A stretch of 64,000 bases of DNA. It comes from Candidatus Raymondbacteria bacterium RIFOXYA2_FULL_49_16 (GTDB taxonomy: Bacteria > Fibrobacterota > OXYB2-FULL-49-7 > XYB2-FULL-49-35). The number at the start of each line of letters is the position of its first letter. Within the stretch, counting starts at the first letter, position 1. Below the pieces are notes generated by a model. It made no database searches and had not been told where the DNA came from. It saw only the letters and a program-made list of their open reading frames with translations. Where the stretch lies: assembly GCA_001789205.1 (NCBI GenBank), contig MFYT01000064.1, positions 65,401-129,400 of the forward strand. The letters run 5' to 3'. Both the position numbers and the translations under genes were made by a program. Shown one piece after another: positions 27,841 to 35,798 of this stretch.

Positions 27841-28962
27841 TCATCTCAATAATACCGCTTTCCGGGAGATGGTGTTGCGTCCAACGGTCAAACAGATATG
27901 GTAAATACCGCTTGCCATAGTATCCGCATCCCATATCAACGAGCCCATGCCATGAACCTTGGCAGAATACACAAGAGATCCTGAATGGGAAAAAACATCC
28001 AGCGAACCATGGTTTGAATGATTTCCCGCAGCATAAAATATCACTGTGTTTCCATTAAACGGGTTTGGTGCGTTGCTGCATGATAATTTTAAATTGCCGG
28101 AAGCGCCATCACGTCTTTCGGCCTTGTCTGTTCTAGCAATGTCCCCATAAAGGACCAGATGAACGGTGTTGCCGTCGCTGGTCCACGGGGAATCAGAGCC
28201 GTTTATACACGCTCCTCCGCATGGCTGGTATTGCCAGGAACATGTCTCATCACCGTAGAGGCATGCCATGCCATAATTATTGGCACCAACCTTGACCAGA
28301 AAGACTATACCGAAATTTCCCCGATTCGAAAGGATATACCGTACCTGGTTTGTGACTTCTATTCTCCGGAACCTCTTGTCGAGTACAGATGGCAAAGGAT
28401 AACCCTGCAACCGTCCATTTTGTCCAAAAATGGTATCAAGCGTTGTTGTCCCGTTTATAAGGCATGGGGAATCATAATACAGACCATCAGCCGACATATT
28501 GATCCAGAGTGCGTTTTCGGGGATATTTTCCGCGCCACGGTATCGTCGAATCCCCCCGGAAACATCCGCCACGCCGATCTGCATGGCGATCTGGCCCGCC
28601 GTATTCCACGCGTTGCCCGCCATCCATCCGTCGGTCACTTCACCGCAGAGAAACGCCGAATCAACAGAGCCATTCAAAGTGGAATCATCAAGGTTTATGG
28701 ACCAAAATCCAGCGCTGAATCCATGCCAGGCGCCAGGCCCGCCGCCGACCATGAAACCCGCGTCGTTGTACTGCACTGATTCCGAATGAAAACTGGTGAC
28801 TATTTTCCCTTCGTGGACAATTGTGCCTTGAGGAAGTGAGGGCCCTGGATTGGAGGTGAGATCATACCCGTTTGTGAGAGCTTTATACCAAAAGACATGA
28901 ACGCCCTGAACTGCACAACAATAAGAGAAAACGCAAAATATCGCGGCGGTTATTTTTATCAT
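27841..28962 (-). CDS. Secreted protein with C-terminal type IX-style sorting domain (paralogue A)
   Basis: 373 residues: signal peptide (KITAAIFCVFSYCCAVQG), a ~270-residue domain of unknown function starting HVFWYKALTNGYDL and containing GPGAWHGFSAGFWSINLDDSTLNG, and a C-terminal module APNPFNGNTVIFY...SGIYHICLTVG..RKAVLLR. The last ~80 residues match the Ig-like sorting domain used by type IX secretion cargo. About 40-45% of positions by eye are shared with the gene just upstream (29001-30137), a tandem duplicate. No catalytic motif; the repeated aromatic beta pattern could be a carbohydrate-binding jelly roll. Confidence 0.75.
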   Translation of the reverse strand: MIKITAAIFCVFSYCCAVQGVHVFWYKALTNGYDLTSNPGPSLPQGTIVHEGKIVTSFHSESVQYNDAGFMVGGGPGAWHGFSAGFWSINLDDSTLNGSVDSAFLCGEVTDGWMAGNAWNTAGQIAMQIGVADVSGGIRRYRGAENIPENALWINMSADGLYYDSPCLINGTTTLDTIFGQNGRLQGYPLPSVLDKRFRRIEVTNQVRYILSNRGNFGIVFLVKVGANNYGMACLYGDETCSWQYQPCGGACINGSDSPWTSDGNTVHLVLYGDIARTDKAERRDGASGNLKLSCSNAPNPFNGNTVIFYAAGNHSNHGSLDVFSHSGSLVYSAKVHGMGSLIWDADTMASGIYHICLTVGRNTISRKAVLLR

Positions 28963-29000
28963 GTCATCCCCAATATTTTGAATAGTGTTTAGCTGCTATT

Positions 29001-30137
29001 TTATTTTTGAAGGAAGACTCTCTTTGACAACGTTTTATTCCCAACATGCGTACAAATCACATATACTCCGCCCGGCAGGTTTGCAGCTTTCCATAGAAAG
29101 CCATCCGCAACTTTTGAAAGAGGCGTGTCAAATGCGTGGACGCACATCCCTTTGATGTCATAAATCCTGAATATGACATTCCTGATGTTCCCACCCTTTC
29201 GCACGTTTTCCAAGGAAATAGTCGTCGATGGATTGAATGGATTTGGTGCGATATTGAGATGTATGTCCTCGTTCGCTCCAGGGACCTTTTTCTGAACAGC
29301 AACTCCGTTGGTAAGGTCTCCATACGCCACCACATGCACCGTATTGCCGTCCTCGGTCCATGGATTATCGGAGCCGTTAACGTTAATCAATGTTTTTTCA
29401 TAGGTAAAATTGCGGTCTTCGTCAGCATAAAGGTTGAATTTTCCCGTGCTTCCCTGGTTCGAAGGAACAAGGAATACTATTGCAAATTCACCACTGTTCG
29501 CCAGGATATAATTTACCTGTTTCGTAATAGTGAGCCTAAGAAACTGCCCGTCAAGCGATGATGGCATATTGACGGAAAGTCTTCCATTCAGACCATCAAC
29601 GGACAACATCGTATCGGTCCCCGGAATAGTAGGAAGAGTGTAATTCAAAGTACCAAAACTTATATCTTTCCATTCCGTATTTTCAGGAATTTCATTGCGG
29701 CCCCACATAGATATCCCAAAGGAAACATCAACAACGCCGCATTTGATATGTATCGGACCTGTATTATTATAGCTGTCCTCTGTCCATCCGTCCCGCACTT
29801 CACCAACAGCAAACGCCGAATCAACCCTTCCGGTCATTGCGGAGTCATTGAGGTCTTTTGACCATATGGCGGCACTCCATGCCTGCCAGTCGCCCGTGGC
29901 CGACCCAACGACAAAATGCGGCAAATCATAGCCATGGCCATTGGAATACGTTGCCGACACGATCATGCCCTCGTGCACGATTGCGTCTGAAGGAATACCG
30001 GGTCCAGGGTTGTTTTCAGCCAGCGCATATCCACTCAACAGCGCCTTGTACCAAAAAACATGGGGTTCCTGCGCTTCTGATACTATGGCGATGAACGCCG
30101 CCACGCTAAAAATGACGATTACGTGTTTTTTTAACAT
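29001..30137 (-). CDS. Secreted protein with C-terminal type IX-style sorting domain (paralogue B)
   Basis: 378 residues: signal peptide (KKHVIVIFSVAAFIAIVSEA), the same unknown domain as the downstream neighbour (PHVFWYKALLSGYAL, TGDWQAWSAAIWSKDLNDS, GSDNPWTEDGNTVHVVAYGD), and the sorting module APNPFNPSTTISL...IYDIKGMCV...PGGVYVICTHVG..LSKRVFLQK. A ribosome site AAAGGAG-like sequence precedes the ATG. The gene pair arose by tandem duplication; this copy keeps the standard NPFNPSTTI motif, while the other has NPFNGNTVI. Function unknown; extracellular. Confidence 0.77.
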   Translation of the reverse strand: MLKKHVIVIFSVAAFIAIVSEAQEPHVFWYKALLSGYALAENNPGPGIPSDAIVHEGMIVSATYSNGHGYDLPHFVVGSATGDWQAWSAAIWSKDLNDSAMTGRVDSAFAVGEVRDGWTEDSYNNTGPIHIKCGVVDVSFGISMWGRNEIPENTEWKDISFGTLNYTLPTIPGTDTMLSVDGLNGRLSVNMPSSLDGQFLRLTITKQVNYILANSGEFAIVFLVPSNQGSTGKFNLYADEDRNFTYEKTLINVNGSDNPWTEDGNTVHVVAYGDLTNGVAVQKKVPGANEDIHLNIAPNPFNPSTTISLENVRKGGNIRNVIFRIYDIKGMCVHAFDTPLSKVADGFLWKAANLPGGVYVICTHVGNKTLSKRVFLQK

Positions 30138-30193
30138 CCTTTTTTCTCCTTTTTATACTTTTATAGTAAGTCCCATATCTTAAAACCGGTCGC

Positions 30194-31720
30194 TCACTTA
30201 ATCAGCAGCAGACTTTTCTCATATATTACTTTTTGCTCCTTGACACGCAACAGATATAATCCGCTCGCAAGGTCTCGTGCGTTCCAGACAAAGCCAGCGG
30301 TGCGCTGGGAGAAACCAGCGATAAATTGCTGGATCAATTTGCCGCGAGTGTTATATACGCCAAGCTCTATGTCAGGGTCGTTAACGTCTAATCCTTGTAT
30401 TTTTATCACAGTTAACGGATTAAACGGGTTTGGAAAAGCGGTAATAGAAATGCTACGCGTATTATTATCATTCCTTTTCTCGCTCAATGCTGGATCCATG
30501 ATGCTAAACACATGTACGATCGGTTTTTTATTGTCCCAACCGTCATTGCTTTTTCCTTCCAAAATATATACCAGTCCGCGTTCACGGTCATACGAACCGC
30601 CGTCAATGGGGCTTTGGAAACATATAGCATCGGGATTTGTGAACAAAAAATCCCGTACATCCCATATCGCGTAAGGAGCCAGATTAGGCGCTTTCTCCTT
30701 TTTTGCCACAGATGCGAGATCCTCAGGACTGTAAAAGAGGATCTCGGTCTTGCACCTCCTGCCCTGCGGACCTTGGGTGCGACCACATTCCGGATCTGTT
30801 CCATACCATGTTGAATCACAATTACCTCCGGCTATTATGACCGCTGTTTTATGGCCCGCCGTAAGCCACTCGGCCATGGACCAGCCTGCTGATATGCCGG
30901 AATAACTTGGCCATGCATTGGATTCTGGATAGTGAAGCAGTTCCACCGCCGGCACATCAGCGTCGAACGAGGGGGGATTTCCCCATGCCCATGGCGCACA
31001 TGCGTATAAATTTGGACCGCGCGAGTCGCTTCCTTGTCCCCACCGATAACGTCCTGTGGCAAGGTTCATTCCCTGTACATTGCTATCAGCCCAGTCTGAC
31101 GGGATTTCGCACATATAGCCCGCGGTCCTCGTGTTTGGAAAATTGGCGATGTTCCACAAGGACGTTGGAGCAGGGTTCGAAAGATCAAGGTCAAACCATC
31201 CGTGCGAAGGTCCATCATTATACTCCCAGTATTTCGGCCAGGTAATGTGCATTTTAGCCTTGTTCTGTGAACCCTGCGCTGGAAGATAGCAGACATCACC
31301 AACACGTTCCTGGTCCGTTGGCGTATATCCCGGGGGTAAGATATTAACTGGAAGCGCAGTAACGCTTGCCACAGGAAGAGAGTCAAAACATTTAGTGGCG
31401 GAAATAACAGGCGCTGGGATACTTACTTCGCCAACCGCATACTGTTGATAGAGGTATAAAGATCCCGGATACCCATCGTTAGGGCCGTTTGAGTCTCCTT
31501 TGGGACAATACCCAACAGCGCCGATTCGCAATGCTGCCCATAAACGCGGCATCCGGAAAGCGCCTTTATATACTAGGTCTCTTGGATACAATAGTTCAGC
31601 ATGAATGGAAACAACGCCAATGGTCATGCAAAGAAACCATGGTAAAACAAAACAAACAAGCAGTATTTTGTGCAGAGGCGTCTTTTTTTCAGGACAATCC
31701 AACGTATAATACAACCGCAT
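30194..31720 (-). CDS. Large secreted protein with C-terminal type IX-style sorting domain, unknown function
   Basis: 508 residues from the ATG preceded by GGAGGAGG (complement of 31727-31734); an upstream in-frame ATG at 31771 lacks a site. Hydrophobic signal (KILLVCFVLPWFLCMTIGVV, about 19-38). The mature body has aromatic-rich motifs (DLVYKGAFRMPRLW, DGYPGSLYLYQQYAVGEVSIP, IIAGGNCDSTWYG, GGSYDRERGLVYILEG) suggesting a beta propeller or jelly roll, and ends with AFPNPFNPLTVIKI...VYNTRGKLI...ASGLYLLRVKEQ. No enzyme motif recognised. Middle gene of the secretion island. Confidence 0.75.
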   Translation of the reverse strand: MRLYYTLDCPEKKTPLHKILLVCFVLPWFLCMTIGVVSIHAELLYPRDLVYKGAFRMPRLWAALRIGAVGYCPKGDSNGPNDGYPGSLYLYQQYAVGEVSIPAPVISATKCFDSLPVASVTALPVNILPPGYTPTDQERVGDVCYLPAQGSQNKAKMHITWPKYWEYNDGPSHGWFDLDLSNPAPTSLWNIANFPNTRTAGYMCEIPSDWADSNVQGMNLATGRYRWGQGSDSRGPNLYACAPWAWGNPPSFDADVPAVELLHYPESNAWPSYSGISAGWSMAEWLTAGHKTAVIIAGGNCDSTWYGTDPECGRTQGPQGRRCKTEILFYSPEDLASVAKKEKAPNLAPYAIWDVRDFLFTNPDAICFQSPIDGGSYDRERGLVYILEGKSNDGWDNKKPIVHVFSIMDPALSEKRNDNNTRSISITAFPNPFNPLTVIKIQGLDVNDPDIELGVYNTRGKLIQQFIAGFSQRTAGFVWNARDLASGLYLLRVKEQKVIYEKSLLLIK

Positions 31721-31784
31721 AAGACGCCTCCTCCATGAATAATACCATATATAGAAATCCCTTGAGACCATTATTCTGGAACGC

Positions 31785-33035
31785 TCATTTTAAAAACAAC
31801 ATCTTTCCCGTCATTCTTTTCACATTATCATCAATGGTATACATATATATTCCGCCTGCAACGGAATTCCCCGCTTTATCCGCGCCATTCCATAACGCTT
31901 TTGAATTATTGGCCTTTAATGTCTTAATGACATTTCCTCTAACATCATAGATGGAAATATCAGCGTTTCTTTTCAGGCCAGAATAACAAATGGTTGTTGC
32001 CGGATTAAATGGGTTGGGCTGCACAATAGCCGAAAAGGGCGACGGTTCATCGGTCCTTATGTCATCAGTGGAGATTGGCGATTCCATGAGCTTGAATGAA
32101 GGGTAAAAATATGACTCCGTGGAATGGTAATGATCCGTTTCCGCGAATCCATAATAATCTTTATGCCACCTGCAATCCGGAGACTCGGCCGTACTCGCAT
32201 ATGCGCCTTGCTGCCATAAGGTGCTGCTTCTGATATCTCTGTCCGTGGTAATCGTTCCCATGCCGAAAACCGCTCCGCTGTTGAAAGCATGGGGGCATGC
32301 ACCCGAACGCATCGCATCATTAAAAAAAGCAAAGGGTACGAACACCTCCAGGCCAAATTCTTTTTTACTCGTATCCATCGCGGTAATCGCGAACGCAATA
32401 TTATCGATTGACCTCGAACCGCTCGGATAGCTTTCCACACATGACTCGGGGCCGCCGCCGATAAAACCACTTACTTTAAAAACACACGCCTTAAATTTCT
32501 CCGGGCAGAAATTCAGCATTATTTTATAGACAAATCCCCCATTGTACGGGTTCTTTTCAAGGTTGCATGGGTCGAAACAGAATTCAATGCCTTCGTAGCC
32601 CCAAAAATTCTCCCATGCGGTGCATGCCTTGATGGTATAATATGAATCGTCATACCGTTTCGCCGCAATGTAGAGGCCCCGGCCTGTTTTCCAAAGCATG
32701 GCAACATCGGCCTGCTGGTCATTTGTGCCGGTATAATTATATGTACCCCCATTCTCTATGATGTTTGACGGATCTGTAATGTCCCATTTACAGAAATCAA
32801 ACCACGTTACACCCTTGTTCAAAGGATTAAACACGGAAACCCACGACGGCTCATTCAATATGCCATCAACGACAATATCTTCATTGGGTTGAAAGACTTC
32901 ATATGCCCTAAAATCTGGACTTGCCGTATCCCATCTGGCCCGCCATTCTTCAATGTATTCTACCGGAGGGCATACAAAACCAAATGACGCGCAATAAAAA
33001 ATAAATTTGAACAGTATGGCGAATAGCGGTCTCAT
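31785..33035 (-). CDS. Secreted CBM9/DOMON-like carbohydrate-binding protein with sorting domain
   Basis: 416 residues with ribosome site AAAAAGGAAG before the ATG. After the signal peptide, residues about 45-260 match the CBM9-1 pattern: an N-terminal DGILNEPSW block, AMLWKTGRGLYIAAKRYDDSY, EGIEFCFDPCN, and FGLEVFVPFAFFN. CBM9 binds reducing ends of glucans and xylans; DOMON-like relatives also bind heme or sugars. The C-terminus has QPNPFNPATTICY...IYDVRGNVIKTL...AGGIYMYTIDD. Expected at the cell surface, perhaps as a glycan-binding protein of this cluster. Confidence 0.8.
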   Translation of the reverse strand: MRPLFAILFKFIFYCASFGFVCPPVEYIEEWRARWDTASPDFRAYEVFQPNEDIVVDGILNEPSWVSVFNPLNKGVTWFDFCKWDITDPSNIIENGGTYNYTGTNDQQADVAMLWKTGRGLYIAAKRYDDSYYTIKACTAWENFWGYEGIEFCFDPCNLEKNPYNGGFVYKIMLNFCPEKFKACVFKVSGFIGGGPESCVESYPSGSRSIDNIAFAITAMDTSKKEFGLEVFVPFAFFNDAMRSGACPHAFNSGAVFGMGTITTDRDIRSSTLWQQGAYASTAESPDCRWHKDYYGFAETDHYHSTESYFYPSFKLMESPISTDDIRTDEPSPFSAIVQPNPFNPATTICYSGLKRNADISIYDVRGNVIKTLKANNSKALWNGADKAGNSVAGGIYMYTIDDNVKRMTGKMLFLK

Positions 33036-33086
33036 AACAACTTCCTTTTTAAATCATGACCCGCATTGACAGAAACAACAGCGCTA

Positions 33087-33248
33087 TTACCATACTTCGG
33101 CTACGATTTCGTGTGAAAGGTCGCGCAGGACCTTTCCATGAGCGCCGGCTGTTACTGTTATCGAGAAGGTCTGTCCGTTGACTGCCACAACAAAGGTAAA
33201 AATGCACGCAATTGTTGTTCCAATCAAAAAATTGAATGGTTTTTCCAT
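33087..33248 (-). pseudogene. Short secreted reading frame, probable remnant of a larger gene
   Basis: 53 codons from the ATG at 33248 (GGGGA ribosome site) encode a convincing signal peptide (FLIGTTIACIFTFVVAVNG) and then FSITVTAGAHGKV, which resembles the start of bacterial Ig-like/InlB-type repeats, before a stop at 33087. In another frame immediately after, GNSAVVSVNAGHD continues the typical VSVNAG pattern of such repeats, suggesting a frameshift. It lies 101 bases downstream of a two-copy operator-like array and ends 51 bases before the CBM9 gene. Could instead be a true short leader protein. Confidence 0.4.
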
Positions 33249-33348
33249 TGTAGTCCCCATTTCTCCCATATTTTAAAAATAATTGGAAAAAGAAGCGCAT
33301 CAATCCCATTTCGGATTTATATATATCACCAATCAGGAAATAACACCC

Positions 33349-33381
33349 GCATTTCTGGAAACTGCTGGCATTTCTGGAAAA
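33349..33381 (-). promoter_or_regulatory. Operator-like direct repeats, array 1
   Basis: Two exact copies of GCATTTCTGGAAA at 33349-33361 and 33369-33381 (+ strand reading), spaced 20 bases start to start. That is about two helix turns, the usual arrangement for AraC-family activators. The array lies ~100 bases upstream of the first start codon of the 33.2-27.8 kb transcription unit. Confidence 0.6.
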
Positions 33382-33454
33382 TGCATCAAAATAAGATGGT
33401 TTTACTCAAAATTTCCGGTGAACATAGTATCATTGATCTAGCAAAAACATGATA

Positions 33455-35611
33455 CTACTTAACCAATGAGGCGTATTTAATGATTTTCCCATTTCTATTT
33501 CTGGCGACAATGACATAAATACCGCTTGCATATTTCGATGCATTCCAATCATATTCCGTAAAATCGTGTGCGATTGTTCTTGTTGCTTCCAGTTTTTCAA
33601 CGAGATTCCCTTTAATATCATGTATTTGCACCGTGCCATAGTGCTGATTGATGAATTCGTTTGCCGGGCAGCGGTCCGAACCTCGGCTTTTAATAGTTAT
33701 TACAGTATGAGGATTGAACGGATTTGGATTAATGTCCATGTCAAACATTTCTATTATAGCGCCTCGTTTTTGGGTTTTAATTATCCCTGAATCAGTGACA
33801 ATGATTCCCAGTTCATTGCCCTGGGGTGATACGCTGAACCCCTCTATTGTAAAAAGACCATCTTCATCGGCTTCCACCGTGCCTGATTGGATAGGGATGG
33901 CTTCTCCAATGGCCGTGTTTTTCCAATAAAATTGCGTGTGTGGAAAATGCAAAAGGCGCTGCAACCGTCTTGGAGTAATGTCCACCGTAACTGTTTGAGG
34001 CCCTGCATAATCGGGAATATCGCTTCGAGAACCAGTGTCGAGTTTCAAGGTTGTGCTCAATAAAAGCGCGCTGTCCACTGGGGCGCTCACAACAGGATTT
34101 TCCATCGTTGACCATAGTATGCGGGCGTTGCATTGCCCCGTATCATGGCACAGCGCATTTATACATGCGGCGGAAAGCGTATCGTCGCTTGCGGCGTTTT
34201 TTAAGGCGAGGACAAAATGATTTCTGCCTACTTTTCCGCACGGATTGTGCCCCATATACACCGGTTCGTGCCCATTGTCGGACCAGCCGCCGGCATAGGG
34301 CATGCCATATCGGGCAAAGCTATTGCTCCCGTGATCGGACCAAATGGGGGCGCCTTGTTCTGTCCAACTCACAATGCCGTCCTGCGTCCCATTGGAAAAA
34401 TGATAAAAAGGTACTGTGTCGTTTTTAAATATCCGGGGGATAATACTGTCCCTGACATTGGCCCATGAGTTCGAACGAAGGTCCACTGCTTTATTGCCAA
34501 TAAGCCTGCTATTGTCTATTAGATCTCTGCATTCCAGGCTTTGATCGATCCCCCACATGATGCCATCGGAATTCATTATTGATTGATTGCCGTTTGTCAC
34601 ACTGGCAACCGCTTCGATGTATGCGAAAATATCCGGATGGTGCGCTGCGAAGGTAAATGACCCGCTGCCTCCCATGGAACCTCCTTTGAGACACACCCAG
34701 TTGTCATCGGCGATCCAAGGGGCATTCCCTGAACATAACCATCTGATTGCGCACCAATTGCGGTATTCGGTGTAATTGAACACGATGCTATGCGAACCAG
34801 GCCTTCTTCTGTTTGTGAGCGAATCGGCATATCCAAAATGCCAACTGAGATAAGGGTCGTCAAAATAGATCCGCAGATTGCTTTTTTTGACTTCTTCTGA
34901 TCCAATGGCGTCGGAGTTCTTTATGCTAGCTGCCGCACCGTCTATCCAGGCGCTGAAATAATCACCTCTGCCGTGCAGATCGCAGAACAGCCTTTTTTTT
35001 ACGCCTTTCCATTCCTTTTTTGCGGCAATGTATATAGGATACGCGTATCCTTCCAGTTGTTTGTTCCATTTATCAAACGGCATCCAGAACATGAATACAT
35101 GGCCGGAGCTGTCTTCGGAACACGCCTGTTCCACCGGACTGACCATCAGGCATTCTTGTTCGCTGACCGGGCCAACGGTATTCATGGTGTTCAGTATGGT
35201 ATCTTCGCGGCCGTCCGTGACCGCGGTTATTGCGTAATAAAAATCCCCGCCGCCACTGTCCTGGCATGTCCAAACGAGCAGTTCTTGTTCCCGTGCAAGG
35301 GGAACGCCCAGATATTGAATCCTGAAAAAACCGGTTCCAAGCGCCGCTTTTAGCTTACCGTTGTTCAAATCAGCGAAATGTTTTATATACGTGGAACCTG
35401 AGTCTATCTGCGCTATTCTTTTTGCTTCAATAAGGTCTGAAGTGGTGACAGGGGTAAATGAACGGTAGATGCGATATTGCGACGCGGACGCAATGTCATT
35501 CCATGTTAAAAAAGTCTGCCCGTTTTTATGTTCGGCTTCTACATCTGCGTGTGCAGTGCCATAAAGAACAATCATATATGCTAACATGCAAAAGACCACT
35601 ATCTTTCTCAT
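33455..35611 (-). CDS. Secreted alpha/beta-hydrolase (esterase/peptidase-like) with sorting domain
   Basis: 718 residues from the second ATG (35611), which is 6 bases after AAAGGA; the first ATG (35617) is too close to it. Signal peptide, an FN3-like N-terminal domain (AEHKNGQTFLTWNDIASASQYRIYRSF), then a hydrolase domain with the nucleophile elbow GGSMGGSGS (about 310-318; Ser nucleophile), a preceding DLHGRGDYFS oxyanion-type block, and a candidate His in NGTQDGIVSW...GHEPVY. C-terminal sorting module INPNPFNPHTVITI...IHDIKGNLVEKL...ASGIYVIVA. Likely an extracellular esterase acting on polysaccharide or an ester-linked polymer. Array 2 lies 75-127 bases upstream. Confidence 0.8.
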   Translation of the reverse strand: MRKIVVFCMLAYMIVLYGTAHADVEAEHKNGQTFLTWNDIASASQYRIYRSFTPVTTSDLIEAKRIAQIDSGSTYIKHFADLNNGKLKAALGTGFFRIQYLGVPLAREQELLVWTCQDSGGGDFYYAITAVTDGREDTILNTMNTVGPVSEQECLMVSPVEQACSEDSSGHVFMFWMPFDKWNKQLEGYAYPIYIAAKKEWKGVKKRLFCDLHGRGDYFSAWIDGAAASIKNSDAIGSEEVKKSNLRIYFDDPYLSWHFGYADSLTNRRRPGSHSIVFNYTEYRNWCAIRWLCSGNAPWIADDNWVCLKGGSMGGSGSFTFAAHHPDIFAYIEAVASVTNGNQSIMNSDGIMWGIDQSLECRDLIDNSRLIGNKAVDLRSNSWANVRDSIIPRIFKNDTVPFYHFSNGTQDGIVSWTEQGAPIWSDHGSNSFARYGMPYAGGWSDNGHEPVYMGHNPCGKVGRNHFVLALKNAASDDTLSAACINALCHDTGQCNARILWSTMENPVVSAPVDSALLLSTTLKLDTGSRSDIPDYAGPQTVTVDITPRRLQRLLHFPHTQFYWKNTAIGEAIPIQSGTVEADEDGLFTIEGFSVSPQGNELGIIVTDSGIIKTQKRGAIIEMFDMDINPNPFNPHTVITIKSRGSDRCPANEFINQHYGTVQIHDIKGNLVEKLEATRTIAHDFTEYDWNASKYASGIYVIVARNRNGKIIKYASLVK

Positions 35612-35685
35612 ATGCATCCTTTCTTTATTAATGAATATAGTCCCAAACTACGCAATAACAATTGCATAAAAAACGATAAATAGGC

Positions 35686-35738
35686 GCTTTTTTGGAAAAA
35701 ACACCGGCATTTCTGGAAATCAACAGCATTTTTAGAAA
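35686..35738 (-). promoter_or_regulatory. Operator-like direct repeats, array 2
   Basis: Three related boxes on the + strand: GCTTTTTTGGAAA (from 35686), GCATTTCTGGAAA (35707-35719, identical to array 1) and GCATTTTTAGAAA (from 35726), start-to-start spacing 21 and 19 bases. The array sits between the AraC-type regulator gene and the hydrolase gene it probably controls. Confidence 0.55.
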
Positions 35739-35798
35739 AATAGTACTAGAGAAGGATCAGAACCGGCTGCTGAGCGTTGTATCGTCTGCCGGATGGGT

